Source of the DNA: JACDBE01 sp963714055
GTDB taxonomy: Bacteria; Actinomycetota; Acidimicrobiia; Spongiisociales; UBA5794
Length of the DNA stretch: 64,000 nucleotides
Assembly: GCA_963714055.1 (NCBI GenBank)
Contig: OY970227.1
Coordinates: 2,046,001-2,110,000, forward strand
Direction of reading: 5' to 3'
In this document: positions 19,444 through 27,258 of the stretch, piece after piece
Layout: each line of letters opens with the position of its first letter
Position numbering within the stretch: the first letter of the stretch is position 1
Position numbers and translations under genes: made by a program
The notes under the pieces: generated by a model
What the model saw: the letters and a program-made list of their open reading frames with translations, nothing else
Databases searched by the model: none
What the model was told of the DNA's origin: nothing

Positions 19444-20439
19444 TCAGTTGACCAGCACGGCAGCCCCGTCCACCCGGCCCGCTGCCAAGTCGGCGAGGGC
19501 TTCGTTGGCCTGATCGAGCGGGTACTCGGTGACCACGGTGCGGACCGACGCCACGGCGGCGAGGTCGAGGAACTCCTCGGCGTCAGCCCTGGTGAAGTTG
19601 GCCACGCTGCGCAGCCGTCGCTCCCACCACAACGACTCGTAGGGGAACTCTGGGATGCGGTCGAGATGGATCGCGTTCACCGCCACCGTTCCACCACGGT
19701 CCACGGCCCGGAGGGCGGCCACCACCACATCGCCCGAGGGTGCGAAGGTGATGGCGGCGTCGAGCGGCACCGGCGGTTGCTCGCCGTAGCCCCCGGCCCA
19801 TACCGCCCCCATCGCCACCGCGCGGCGCTGCTCGGCGTCCGACCGGGTGGCCACGAACACCTCGCATCCCCAGTGCACCGCCACCTGGATGGCGAGCAAT
19901 GCCGAGGCGCCGAACCCGAACAGCCCGAGCCTGCCACCCGGTCGGATGCCGGAGACCTTGAGCGACCGGTACCCGATGACCCCGCCACAGAGCAGCGGGG
20001 CAACGGCGACGTCGTCGAAACCCGGCGGGAGGGCGACGGTGAAGTCGGCCCGGGCGACGAGCCGGGTGGCGTAGCCGCCGTCGCGGTCCCAGCCGGTGAA
20101 CCGGGCCTGTTCGCACAGGTTCTCTCGAGCCGTCGTGCAGAACCGGCAGACGCCGCAGGTCTCCGCCAGCCAGGCGACACCGACCCGATCGCCGGGAACA
20201 CGGTCGGTGACGCCGGCGCCGACTGCCACCACCCGCCCGACCACCTGGTGTCCGGGTACTACGGGGAGCCGGCGCGCCGTCAGGTCGCCTTCGACGATCT
20301 GGAGGTCGGTGCGGCATACCGCGCAGGCGTTCACTTCGACCACGACCTCGCCGTCGCCCGGGATCGGGTCGGCCAGCTCGACCGTGGCCAGCGGACGCGA
20401 GCCGATCGGTCCCGGTGTGCCCAGTTGCTGTGCTCGCAC
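19444..20439 (-). CDS. Zinc-dependent alcohol dehydrogenase (MDR family)
   Basis: A 331-residue medium-chain dehydrogenase. Catalytic zinc ligands are seen in NACAVCRTDLQ (Cys near 39) and VVPGHQVVGRV (His near 62). The structural zinc loop CGVCRFCTTARENLC has its four cysteines. The Rossmann glycines read LGLFGFGASALLAIQVA. Substrate is an alcohol or aldehyde with NAD(P)H and cannot be narrowed further. The order GHQ instead of GHE is seen in the subgroup with long-chain/aryl alcohol dehydrogenases. It is monocistronic and convergent with the surface-protein gene. Confidence 0.9.
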   Translation of the reverse strand: MRAQQLGTPGPIGSRPLATVELADPIPGDGEVVVEVNACAVCRTDLQIVEGDLTARRLPVVPGHQVVGRVVAVGAGVTDRVPGDRVGVAWLAETCGVCRFCTTARENLCEQARFTGWDRDGGYATRLVARADFTVALPPGFDDVAVAPLLCGGVIGYRSLKVSGIRPGGRLGLFGFGASALLAIQVAVHWGCEVFVATRSDAEQRRAVAMGAVWAGGYGEQPPVPLDAAITFAPSGDVVVAALRAVDRGGTVAVNAIHLDRIPEFPYESLWWERRLRSVANFTRADAEEFLDLAAVASVRTVVTEYPLDQANEALADLAAGRVDGAAVLVN

Positions 20440-20521
20440 CGTCGCCTCCTCCTCGACGCCATTGTGGTCAGTCGACGACGGTCATCACCGGGACGCAGGC
20501 CCGCTACCGTCGCGGCGGTCC

Positions 20522-20585
20522 GGAGGGATGGCCGAGCGGACGAAGGCAGCAGTCTTGAAAACTGCCGGGCCCCCAGCGGGCCCCG
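20522..20585 (+). pseudogene. tRNA-Ser(UGA) 5' part, truncated
   Basis: Acceptor strand GGAGGGA (20522-20528), D-arm GGCCGAGCGGACGAAGGC and anticodon loop CTTGAAA (anticodon TGA, 20556-20558) are intact, as is the variable arm up to GGGCCCCG. The T-arm and the 3' acceptor strand are absent; the sequence runs into an SRPBCC coding fragment. It cannot fold into a functional tRNA alone. The last 36 bases (20550-20585) are repeated at 21027-21062 with two mismatches. Confidence 0.85.
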
Positions 20586-20596
20586 CCCCGCCGCCG

Positions 20597-20905
20597 ATCG
20601 GCGTGGGCTCGACCTACGACCAGGAGGCGAGCTTCCTCGGTCGCCCGGTCGTCAGCAGCTTCCGGGTCGTCGAGTACGAGCCCGGTGCGTCGATCACCAT
20701 CGAGTCGTACGCCGGGTCGTTCCCGATCCGGGTCCGCCGCTCGGTGGAGGCGCACGGGGTTGGGCGGTGCCGGGTGACCGCCGATATCAGCGGCGAGCCC
20801 GGCGGGCTCCTTCGGCTGGCGGGGCCACTGGTGCGGAGGCTCGCCCAACGGTCGGTCGACGCCGACTACGACCGACTGAAGCGCCTGCTCGAGGGTCTGG
20901 CCTGA
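20597..20905 (+). pseudogene. SRPBCC-family protein, N-terminus missing
   Basis: About 102 residues of a START/polyketide-cyclase-like fold, beginning at the internal family motif IGVGSTYDQEASFLGRPVVS and running through RVVEYEPGASITIESYAGSF to a normal end RLKRLLEGLA. Family members have about 40 more residues before the GVGS(T/R)Y motif. Here that part is replaced by tRNA sequence. The frame is open backwards through the tRNA (ATG at 20528 would read MAERTKAAVLKTAG), but that leader is tRNA sequence, not a natural N-terminus. Confidence 0.75.
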
Positions 20906-21026
20906 TCGGGGCCGTGAGGGTCCGGGCCTTGCACCGTACCGCAGACGGATCGGCCACCCGAGCTAGGCAACAAGGCGTTTCGCCTGGTCGTATTGGCGCT
21001 CCAGGGTACGGCAATTTCGCCCGAAT

Positions 21027-21086
21027 CAGTCTTGAAAACTGCCGGGCCCCTGGCGGGCCCCGTGGGTTCGAATCCCACTCCCTCCG
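21027..21086 (+). pseudogene. tRNA-Ser(UGA) 3' part, truncated
   Basis: Anticodon arm CAGTCTTGAAAACTG, variable arm GGGCCCCTGGCGGGCCCC, T-arm GTGGGTTCGAATCCCAC and acceptor TCCCTCC plus discriminator G (21086) are intact. The 5' acceptor strand and D-arm are missing; unrelated sequence precedes 21027. It complements exactly what is missing from the fragment at 20522. The two mismatches in the shared 36 bp show the two parts come from two tRNA copies or alleles. Confidence 0.85.
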
Positions 21087-21097
21087 CCATAACCCCG

Positions 21098-21371
21098 GAC
21101 CAAGTCGTGCACCTCGGCGACGACGTAGTCAGCCGTCGCACCCTCCGGACGGACCGAAGGGCTCATGGTCGAGAACCGCGACACCTCGACGATCCGGCTT
21201 GCCCATCCTGATCGCAGCCTGACCCTCACCGGCCGCACCGGCACCGTCCGGCTTCCCGCCGGCTATGTCGCCGAGAACCTGGAGCTGGGCTACGCCCAGA
21301 CCGCCCACGGCACTCCGGGCCGAACCGTTGATGTCGGTCTGGTGCTCATCGAGGGAGCCGTCGACCTGGGG
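21098..21371 (+). pseudogene. MobF/TrwC-type conjugative relaxase fragment
   Basis: A short internal piece of the helicase part of actinobacterial TraA/TrwC relaxases. In one frame: VHLGDDVVSRRTLRTDRR, matching the family segment GD-V-RRN-R. After one frame change near 21160: NRDTSTIRL..RSLTLTGRTGTVRLPAGYVA then ENLELGYAQTAHGTPGRTVD, matching the conserved LPaaYVaehvELGYATTAHraQGrTVD motif. No start, catalytic His triad or C-terminus is present. It begins 12 bp after the tRNA 3' part, as expected for debris of an integrative conjugative element. Confidence 0.75.
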
Positions 21372-21401
21372 TGTGACCCACCACCTGCTCTTTCCGCCCA
21401 T

Positions 21402-22388
21402 CTAGAGAGACAGTGCGGAGCGAAGCGCCTCGGCGGCTTCGGGGGATACCGGCTGCAAGCCTGTGATGAGGGCCTCCGTCAGTGGGGCCGAGTCGCCGTA
21501 CCCGTGGGCCTGGAGGGTCGCTCTTTGCCACTTCAGAGCCTCTATGACCACCTCGTTGTCGCCTACCAACAAGGACGCTTCGACAGCGCCGAGAAGCAGG
21601 GAGAGCTCGTCTCGCAGACGGGGGCCAGGCGTGTCTCCGAGACGTCGCTCCAGATCCTCCTGTGCTCGAGCGAGAACCGAGGTGCGTCGTTCGATCAGCT
21701 TCAGCAGGTCGTCCGACGGGTTACGAGCCCGGATCTCGGACGCTCTTATATCCGGCACCCAGGTCTGAAGGACGCCTGGGATCTCTCTCGGGTGCGCCGC
21801 CCAGGCGTCGGCTCCGAGCGTGGTCGCCCACGCCCCGGTCCCGCCGAATGCCCGCCCTCCCGCGAGCACGGGCACGTCTGCGGAGTGGCTCTGGCTGATC
21901 ACAGCCCTGGCTCCGACGAGATGGTTGGTCATCGTGCAGGAGATGATCATCGCGTCGGGTTGCTCGCTGGCGAGGAACTCCCGCAGGTCGCTGGCGAGCA
22001 CGTTCGCGCCGAGGAAGGTGGTCCGGAATCCGTGGAAGAGGAGATAGGCGACCACGGCCCGGCCTGCCAAGGAGTGAGCGTCGCCTTCAGCTGAGGCAAT
22101 CACGACATGGAGGCCGTCCTCTGGTTGGTCCAGCGACCCCGCAAGGAGCGCGACGACGGTCTCGAGTGTGGCCGTAGCGGTGTGTTCCTCCGAGACCAGG
22201 TAGTCTCCGCTTTGCCACCGCGATCCGACGTCTCTTTCAGTGGGAAGGAGGACGTCGAAGAGCAGCGAGCCGAGAGGAACGCCCTCATCCATCAGGCGGG
22301 CAACGATGTTGTAGAGCCCGCCGGAGTCCCCCGAGAGGGCGGCCGCGGTGATTCCGAGCCGCGCAGTGCTGAGGCTGCTTTCATCCAC
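21402..22388 (-). CDS. CarH/LitR-like cobalamin-binding photosensor without DNA-binding domain
   Basis: A 328-residue soluble protein. Residues ~10-90 form the four-helix B12-binding-2 cap. It contains W58-x9-E68-H69 (RWQSGDYLVSEEH), the W-x9-EH signature of adenosylcobalamin light sensors of the CarH type. Residues ~92-215 form the Rossmann-like B12 domain with the lower-ligand region EGDAHSLAG (D103, H105) and GFRTTFLGANVLASDL. No MerR helix-turn-helix precedes it. Instead, a ~110-residue all-helical C-terminal region of unknown function follows. It should bind AdoCbl and change assembly on blue/green light. Lacking a DNA-binding domain, it must signal through a partner; an ECF sigma factor lies 4 kb away. 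Confidence 0.85.
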   Translation of the reverse strand: MDESSLSTARLGITAAALSGDSGGLYNIVARLMDEGVPLGSLLFDVLLPTERDVGSRWQSGDYLVSEEHTATATLETVVALLAGSLDQPEDGLHVVIASAEGDAHSLAGRAVVAYLLFHGFRTTFLGANVLASDLREFLASEQPDAMIISCTMTNHLVGARAVISQSHSADVPVLAGGRAFGGTGAWATTLGADAWAAHPREIPGVLQTWVPDIRASEIRARNPSDDLLKLIERRTSVLARAQEDLERRLGDTPGPRLRDELSLLLGAVEASLLVGDNEVVIEALKWQRATLQAHGYGDSAPLTEALITGLQPVSPEAAEALRSALSL

Positions 22389-22615
22389 TCTTCGCTCCGT
22401 CTACGAAAGCGTGGAGGTTACCTGTGGACCGGTCGAGCGTGAGGAGGACACCATCACCCGACCAGAGAAGCCGGGAGGTCGACCGCCGGTGTCGCGTAGA
22501 CGAGACGTTGCTGTCGACCGTTGGTGTGTCGCTTGCTCCACCCCTTCGGAGCGGTCGAGTGATTCAGATGAGATCCGGGCTCAGGAATCTCGAGCGAAGG
22601 AGCCGAGGAGAGCTG

Positions 22616-23782
22616 TCAGCGGGCGAATACCCATTGTTCGACGTTGATCCGCCCCATGCGGAACCCCGCCTCGCAAAAGGCGAGGTATAGCTCCCACATG
22701 CGGCGGAAACGCTCGTCGAGGCCGTGTTCAGCCTCGAGGGCCGGCCAGGCCTCCAGGAAGCGGTCGCGCCAGGCGGCCAGTGTTCGTGCGTAGTCGAGGC
22801 CAAAGGTATCGACTTGCTCCACGGTCAGTTGGGCCTTGCCGGCGAGGGCCTCGAGGACCTTCGGCGCCGGGATCTGTCCCCCGGGGAAGATGTACTGCTG
22901 AATGAAGTCGGCCCTGGATCGGTAGCGCTCCCATTCGTCGTCTTTGATCGTGATGATCTGCATCGCAGCCCGCGCCTCTGGCTTGAGGCGGTCGGCGATC
23001 ATCTCGAACAGGGCCGGCCAATGGGTCTCGTCGACCGATTCGATCATCTCGATGGAGACGACTGCGTCGAATTCGCCGGTGATGTCTCTGAAGTCCGCGA
23101 GCCGGATCTCGACCAGGTCGGCTAGGTCGCGTTCGCCAATCCGCTTCTCGGCGTAGGACGCCTGCTCCTCGGAAATGGTGATGGCGATGACTTCACAGCC
23201 TCTTTCCGAGGCTGCGTACTCGGCGAATCCTCCCCAACCGCATCCGATTTCGAGTACCCGCATCCCGGGGGCCAAGCCAGCCTTGTCCGCGATCAGCCGG
23301 TACTTGTTCATCTGGGCTGCCGACAGCGGTTGGTCGGGGTCGAGGAAACGGGCGGACGAGTAGGTCATCGTATTGTCGAGCCACTTCTCGTAGAAGTCGT
23401 TTCCCAGGTTGTAGTGATCGTTCATGCTTCGCACCCGCGGGTGCCGCCTCTCGGGCCGGATGCGCTGCCACAGCCTCCGGAAGGGCAGCGTGAGACGGGT
23501 CAGGGGGTGCTCGAACCAGGCGGCTTGGTTTGCCAAGCCCCAGCGGAGAAGGGCGGGAAGGTCCGAAATCTCGATCCGCCCGTCCATATGCGCCTCGGCG
23601 AATCCGGTGAGGCCGGTGCGGAGGATGTCGGCCACGGCCGAATAGTCGGTGATCCCGACGTCGGCGCCGGGCGACCCATGGCCGATCGACACCTTCTCGC
23701 CGGAGGGCAGCGTCACCTGGATGCTCCCGGTACGTGCCAGCCAGGAGAAGACCCGGAGACCGAGCCGTTCCTGGGCTTTCAT
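22616..23782 (-). CDS. Cyclopropane-fatty-acyl-phospholipid synthase-like methyltransferase (Cfa/UfaM type)
   Basis: A 388-residue SAM-dependent lipid methyltransferase. SAM motif I reads VLEIGCGWGGFAEYA (about residues 177-190). The bicarbonate/active-site region typical of CFA enzymes includes SIEMIESVDETHWP, FIQQYIFPGGQIP and the closing MWELYLAFCEAGFRMGRINV. It modifies unsaturated acyl chains in membrane phospholipids, by cyclopropanation or, in the UfaM subgroup, methylation toward furan fatty acids. The sequence alone does not decide between these. ATG 23782 overlaps the stop of the DUF1365 gene (ATGA). It is the last gene of a coupled FAD oxidase-DUF1365-methyltransferase operon. Confidence 0.92.
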   Translation of the reverse strand: MKAQERLGLRVFSWLARTGSIQVTLPSGEKVSIGHGSPGADVGITDYSAVADILRTGLTGFAEAHMDGRIEISDLPALLRWGLANQAAWFEHPLTRLTLPFRRLWQRIRPERRHPRVRSMNDHYNLGNDFYEKWLDNTMTYSSARFLDPDQPLSAAQMNKYRLIADKAGLAPGMRVLEIGCGWGGFAEYAASERGCEVIAITISEEQASYAEKRIGERDLADLVEIRLADFRDITGEFDAVVSIEMIESVDETHWPALFEMIADRLKPEARAAMQIITIKDDEWERYRSRADFIQQYIFPGGQIPAPKVLEALAGKAQLTVEQVDTFGLDYARTLAAWRDRFLEAWPALEAEHGLDERFRRMWELYLAFCEAGFRMGRINVEQWVFAR

Positions 23783-24558
23783 ACGATCATGCTCGGATCC
23801 ACGATCGTGATGCCATCGACGGGTGGCTGAGGGCGTTTCCGATAGGTGGCGCCCTTGAGCCAGAGCCGCAGGGCCTGCCAGTGGATCCCTCCAATGACCT
23901 TCAATGTCACCAGGGGGTGGGTGAAGAAGACCCTGAGCAGATTGCGGTCGGTCAATGGAATCCGGGAGAGCCTCATTCCCGCCCGGAACACTTTGCCGCC
24001 GAGGTCAGTCTGCTCGATCGCCACATGAAGCCGCTTCCCGGGCCGGTTGACGGTAAAGTGGTAGGTCTGCTCCATCGGGTTGAAAGGGGATACGTGCATC
24101 GCCTTGGCGAAGCTGTGTCGGTATGACTTCTCATCATTGATCGGCACCACGTATACGTGGCGGTCACCGAAAGTGTTCCTCACCTCGTGGAGGACTCCTT
24201 TGAGATCCCCGTCGCTTCCATAGCAGTACCAGACGCTCAACGGGTTGAAGGCGTAACCGAGGACCCGGGGGAAAGCCAGCAGCTCGATCCTTCCGCCTTC
24301 GATGTCGACCCCCGCCTGTGTCAGGACGTCTTCGGCCCACGCTCGAAGAGAGCTCCCATCGACGGGGCCATGGTCCTGGGGGTAGAAGCTTGCCAGGTTG
24401 CGTCTACCGACTGAGAAGAGCCTGAGTCCACGGTCGAGGTAGTCGAGTTCGTCGATGTCAAATAGCCCGTAATAGACCCGGAACTCGAAATCGTGGTGAA
24501 AGGGCTCGAGGCGGGTGTGGCGCACGCGGCCCTGGTAGAGGGCAGACCGAAAAGGCAT
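23779..24558 (-). CDS. DUF1365 family protein
   Basis: A 259-residue protein of DUF1365, starting MPFRSALYQGRVRHTRLEP at ATG 24558. Conserved segments include FEFRVYYGLFDIDEL, FPRVLGYAFNPLSVWYCY, VLHEVRNTFGDRHVYVVP, and AMHVSPFNPMEQTYHF. Its biochemical role is unknown. It is almost always found between an FAD amine-oxidase-like gene and a cyclopropane synthase-like gene, as here, and is presumed to work on modified fatty acids. The start overlaps the stop of the oxidase (TGATG) and the stop overlaps the methyltransferase start (ATGA), so the three proteins are made together. Confidence 0.92.
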   Translation of the reverse strand: MPFRSALYQGRVRHTRLEPFHHDFEFRVYYGLFDIDELDYLDRGLRLFSVGRRNLASFYPQDHGPVDGSSLRAWAEDVLTQAGVDIEGGRIELLAFPRVLGYAFNPLSVWYCYGSDGDLKGVLHEVRNTFGDRHVYVVPINDEKSYRHSFAKAMHVSPFNPMEQTYHFTVNRPGKRLHVAIEQTDLGGKVFRAGMRLSRIPLTDRNLLRVFFTHPLVTLKVIGGIHWQALRLWLKGATYRKRPQPPVDGITIVDPSMIV

Positions 24559-25868
24559 CAAGGGGCCACCACTCGCTCGGTGAAGGACGGAGCGGAGCTC
24601 ACCGGTTCGAAAGTGCCGTGCCACGGCGCCGGAGAGCCGAGAGCCGCTGCCACGTTGAGGCCTGACTGGAGCCCGTCCTCGTGGAAGCCGTAGCCCAGGT
24701 AGGCCCCGGCGTACCAGGTGTTGCTCAGGCCCTGGATCGCAGCGAGACCCTGTTGTGCCGCCACCGACTCGAGATCGAACTGTGCGTGCGCGTATGCGAA
24801 ACGAGCATGAACCTGACCTGGATCCGGTTCCCGCAACGGATTGAGGGAGACGAACAAGGGAAATGAGGGATCGAGGTTCTGGAGGCGGTTCATCCAATAG
24901 GTCACCGAGGCCACCTGGTGAGGGCGGCTGGCGTCCTCCGCCATCGCATTCCAGCTGGACCACACCCTCCGGTTCCGGGGCATCAGACTCGGGTCGCTGT
25001 GGAGGACGGCGACGTTCGACTCGTACCGGACGCCACCGAGTAGGGCGCCCTCCGTATCGGTGGCTTCCTCACCGAGGATGGCTAGAGCCTGATCGGGGTG
25101 GGTAGCGAGGATGACCTGATCGAACGACTGCGTCTGCCCGTTGGACTCGACCAGCACTTCACCGCCAAGGCGGACGAGGCGATCCACGGGAGAGCTCGTT
25201 CTGATTCGGTCGGCGAAGGGCTTTACGAGTCGATTCAGATAGCTCCGGCTTCCCCCGGTCACAGTCCGCCACCGGGGCCGCCCCACGATCTCGATCAGTC
25301 CGTGGTTGGCGAGGAAGCGAAGAATGGAGGCAGCGGGGAACCTGCTGATCTCCGATTGCCGGGCGGACCAAATCGCACCGGTCATCGGGTAGAGATAGTC
25401 ATCGAGGAAGCCTCGGGAGAAGCCGTACCGTTCGAGGAGCTCGCCGATGGTCTCGCCGTCCCCGGGCTCCAGCGTGGTCCCGATACGGCGGAATCGATTG
25501 ATGTCACGAAGCATTCGGAGAAACCTCGGGAGGAGGAGGTTGCCCGGCCGGGCCAGAACGCCACCCAAGCTCGCCCCGTACTCGAACCGGCGGTCCAGAG
25601 AGAAGGCAAAAGACATGTCACTCGGTTCGGTGGATACGCCCAGCGACGAGAAGAGGCGGGTGAGGTTGGGGTAGGTGACCTCGTTGTAGACGATGAATCC
25701 GGTGTCGACCGCGAGAGGACCATTGGGGGTCTCGACATCGACGGTATTCGAGTGGCCGCCAATCCGATTGTCTGCCTCGAAGACGGTGATGTCATTGTCG
25801 CGATACAAGGCCCAGGCGGCGCCGAGACCGGAGATGCCGGTGCCGACGATCGCGATTCTCTGTCCCAT
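24558..25868 (-). CDS. FAD-dependent amine oxidase/desaturase-like protein
   Basis: A 436-residue flavoprotein. The N-terminal dinucleotide-binding motif is IAIVGTGISGLGAAWAL (GxGxxG), followed by VFEADNRIGGHSNTVDVE. The C-terminal FAD segment is NTWYAGAYLGYGFHEDGLQS. This is the NAD(P)-binding/amine-oxidase family related to carotenoid and fatty-acyl oxidoreductases. In the light/singlet-oxygen operons of other bacteria its homologue accompanies DUF1365 and a CFA-like enzyme. It is the first gene of the operon. Starting at ATG 25868 gives the normal glycine-rich N-terminus. About 265 bp upstream hold no gene before an IS481 remnant. Confidence 0.9.
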   Translation of the reverse strand: MGQRIAIVGTGISGLGAAWALYRDNDITVFEADNRIGGHSNTVDVETPNGPLAVDTGFIVYNEVTYPNLTRLFSSLGVSTEPSDMSFAFSLDRRFEYGASLGGVLARPGNLLLPRFLRMLRDINRFRRIGTTLEPGDGETIGELLERYGFSRGFLDDYLYPMTGAIWSARQSEISRFPAASILRFLANHGLIEIVGRPRWRTVTGGSRSYLNRLVKPFADRIRTSSPVDRLVRLGGEVLVESNGQTQSFDQVILATHPDQALAILGEEATDTEGALLGGVRYESNVAVLHSDPSLMPRNRRVWSSWNAMAEDASRPHQVASVTYWMNRLQNLDPSFPLFVSLNPLREPDPGQVHARFAYAHAQFDLESVAAQQGLAAIQGLSNTWYAGAYLGYGFHEDGLQSGLNVAAALGSPAPWHGTFEPVSSAPSFTERVVAP

Positions 25869-26136
25869 GCCGTGGATTCGTCGCCGACCAGCCCTCCGGA
25901 TGGGTAGCTGTCTCATACGAGGCCCGAGGCGGTGGCGAGTAGGAGTTGTGATGGAGTCAGCTCGCTTGCAACCAGGGCGTTGCCGGGAGCTCGGTGAGGT
26001 CGGGCTTCGGGATTGCTCCTCGACCCCGCATTGCTCGCCTCCGCGGACACCGGCCCATCTCGAGGATCGAATCCTCAGGGCGCGTCATGACCGCAAGCTG
26101 GGACCGGCCCGGATCGGGTTGATCGTGGGGATGCCG

Positions 26137-26424
26137 TCCTGACCGACAACGGCTCCGCCTACCGCAGCCACCTGGTCGCCGCCGCCCTGGCCGAACGAGC
26201 CATCGCCCACTGGTTCACCCGCCCTACCGGCCCAGACCAGCGGCAAGGTATTGAGCGGTTCATCTGGACCCTGTAGACGCATGCGCCTACGCCGCCGTCT
26301 ACCGCACAGGACCCGCCGCCGGCAAGCGATGACCGATTCGTCCACACCTACCATCCCGCCACCACGCCGCCAACGGCGGCCCGCCCATCAGCCGCGCACC
26401 CAACCTCCCGCAGCAGCACACCTA
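26137..26424 (+). mobile_element. IS481-family transposase 3' remnant
   Basis: The integrase-core end of an IS481-type transposase is recognisable in several frames: LTDNGSAYRSHLVAAALAER, AIAHWFTRPTGPDQRQGIER and FIWTL. After a stop there are degenerate pieces of HxYHxxRPH (VHTYHPATTP) and SAAHPT, then NLPQQHT ending at TAA 26422-26424. The normal motif is VLTDNGS...HxRTRPYxPQTNGKxERFxxTL, so several residues and the frame are lost. No start or inverted repeats seen. It lies between the oxidase operon and the sigma-factor gene. Confidence 0.8.
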
Positions 26425-26457
26425 ACATCCCGGGCCCATGTGTCCGCCGGCAGGTCG

Positions 26458-27006
26458 ATGAGCGACTCGAACACCCCGGATGCCCTTCTTGCGGAGAGAG
26501 TCGCCAGCCGCGACCAGTCCGCCATCGAAGCTCTCTACCAGCAGTACGGCGGCGCGATCAAGGCCGTGGCTCTCCGGGTATTGAGAGGCGAGGCTTTGGC
26601 AGATGATGTCGTGCAGGAAACGTTCGTGGGTTTCTGGAACACGCCGGAGAAGTACGACTCCAGGCGGGGCTCGTTGCGCACATTCCTGGTCACCATCGCT
26701 CATCGCAGGGCGGTGGACATCGTGAGATCAGAGGTAGCCCGAGCCCGTAGGGAAGAGAAGCCACCGGATCCGGTGCATTACGACGTCGCCGACGAGGTCT
26801 GGACCCGGAACCTGTCCGAGTTGGTCCGCAGAGCCCTCGACGAGCTCACCGAAGGCGAACGTGAGGCGATCTCTCTGGCCTATTTCGGTGGGCTCAGCTA
26901 CGTGGAGGTGGCCGCGAGGCTGGGGGAGCCCGAGGGAACTGTGAAGAGCCGAATCCGCAGCGGCATGAAGAAGCTGTCTGTGTCGCTGTCGGGAGCGACA
27001 GCATGA
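26458..27006 (+). CDS. ECF (RpoE/SigK-like) RNA polymerase sigma factor
   Basis: A 182-residue extracytoplasmic-function sigma factor. Region 2 reads AIEALYQQYGGAIKAVALRV and DDVVQETFVGFWNTPEKYDS with TFLVTIAHRRAVDIVRS. Region 4 reads LSYVEVAARLGEPEGTVKSR followed by IRSGMKKL. ATG 26458 begins MSDSNTPDALLAERV. In related clusters such sigma factors (RpoE with ChrR, CarQ with CarR) switch on light or singlet-oxygen responses through a cognate anti-sigma factor. Here the gene downstream is not an intact anti-sigma. The sigma is therefore a good candidate regulator of the surrounding lipid genes. Confidence 0.93.
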   Translation: MSDSNTPDALLAERVASRDQSAIEALYQQYGGAIKAVALRVLRGEALADDVVQETFVGFWNTPEKYDSRRGSLRTFLVTIAHRRAVDIVRSEVARARREEKPPDPVHYDVADEVWTRNLSELVRRALDELTEGEREAISLAYFGGLSYVEVAARLGEPEGTVKSRIRSGMKKLSVSLSGATA

Positions 27007-27207
27007 CGAACCACAACCTCCACGAGCCGATCCCGCCGGCATAGCCCGATTCCTGGTGGCGTACCAGGCAATGGGCCTCGCGCCTCGACCTTCACGTGGA
27101 CCGGTGAGGTTTCGGGGTTCGCCCTGACCCGGGAGGTTGCCGGGGGAGTTGTCAGGGGAGTGGTCGTCAGCGAAGGCGATGTCGTAGCGGTGGCCACTCA
27201 GGACTGA
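27003..27207 (+). pseudogene. Possible remnant of an anti-sigma gene
   Basis: ATG 27003 overlaps the sigma stop (ATGA) and reads MTNHNLHEPIPPA before a TAG. Beyond it, other frames give ARFLVAYQAMGLAPRP and then ASTFTWTGEVSGFALTREVA with GGVVRGVVVSEGDVVAVATQ, ending at TGA 27205-27207. ECF sigma genes usually overlap their anti-sigma gene in just this way, and ~65 residues is too short for one. It may be a deleted anti-sigma, or a small unrelated protein with two indels. No zinc-binding HxxxCxxC motif is present. Confidence 0.3.
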
Positions 27208-27258
27208 TGGTCCCCGCGTTGCAGGATCTCGCGGTCCCTTGGCCGACTTCTGGACGGG

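Noticed and set aside
20528..20905. Complete SRPBCC protein starting MAERTKAAVLKTAG
   Set aside because: That leader is the translated 5' half of tRNA-Ser; it is a common annotation artefact. The real N-terminus is missing.
20522..21086. Group I intron or archaeal-type intron splitting tRNA-Ser(UGA)
   Set aside because: The two halves share a 36-bp direct repeat with mismatches, and the insert carries a truncated protein gene. Introns do not duplicate exon sequence in this way.
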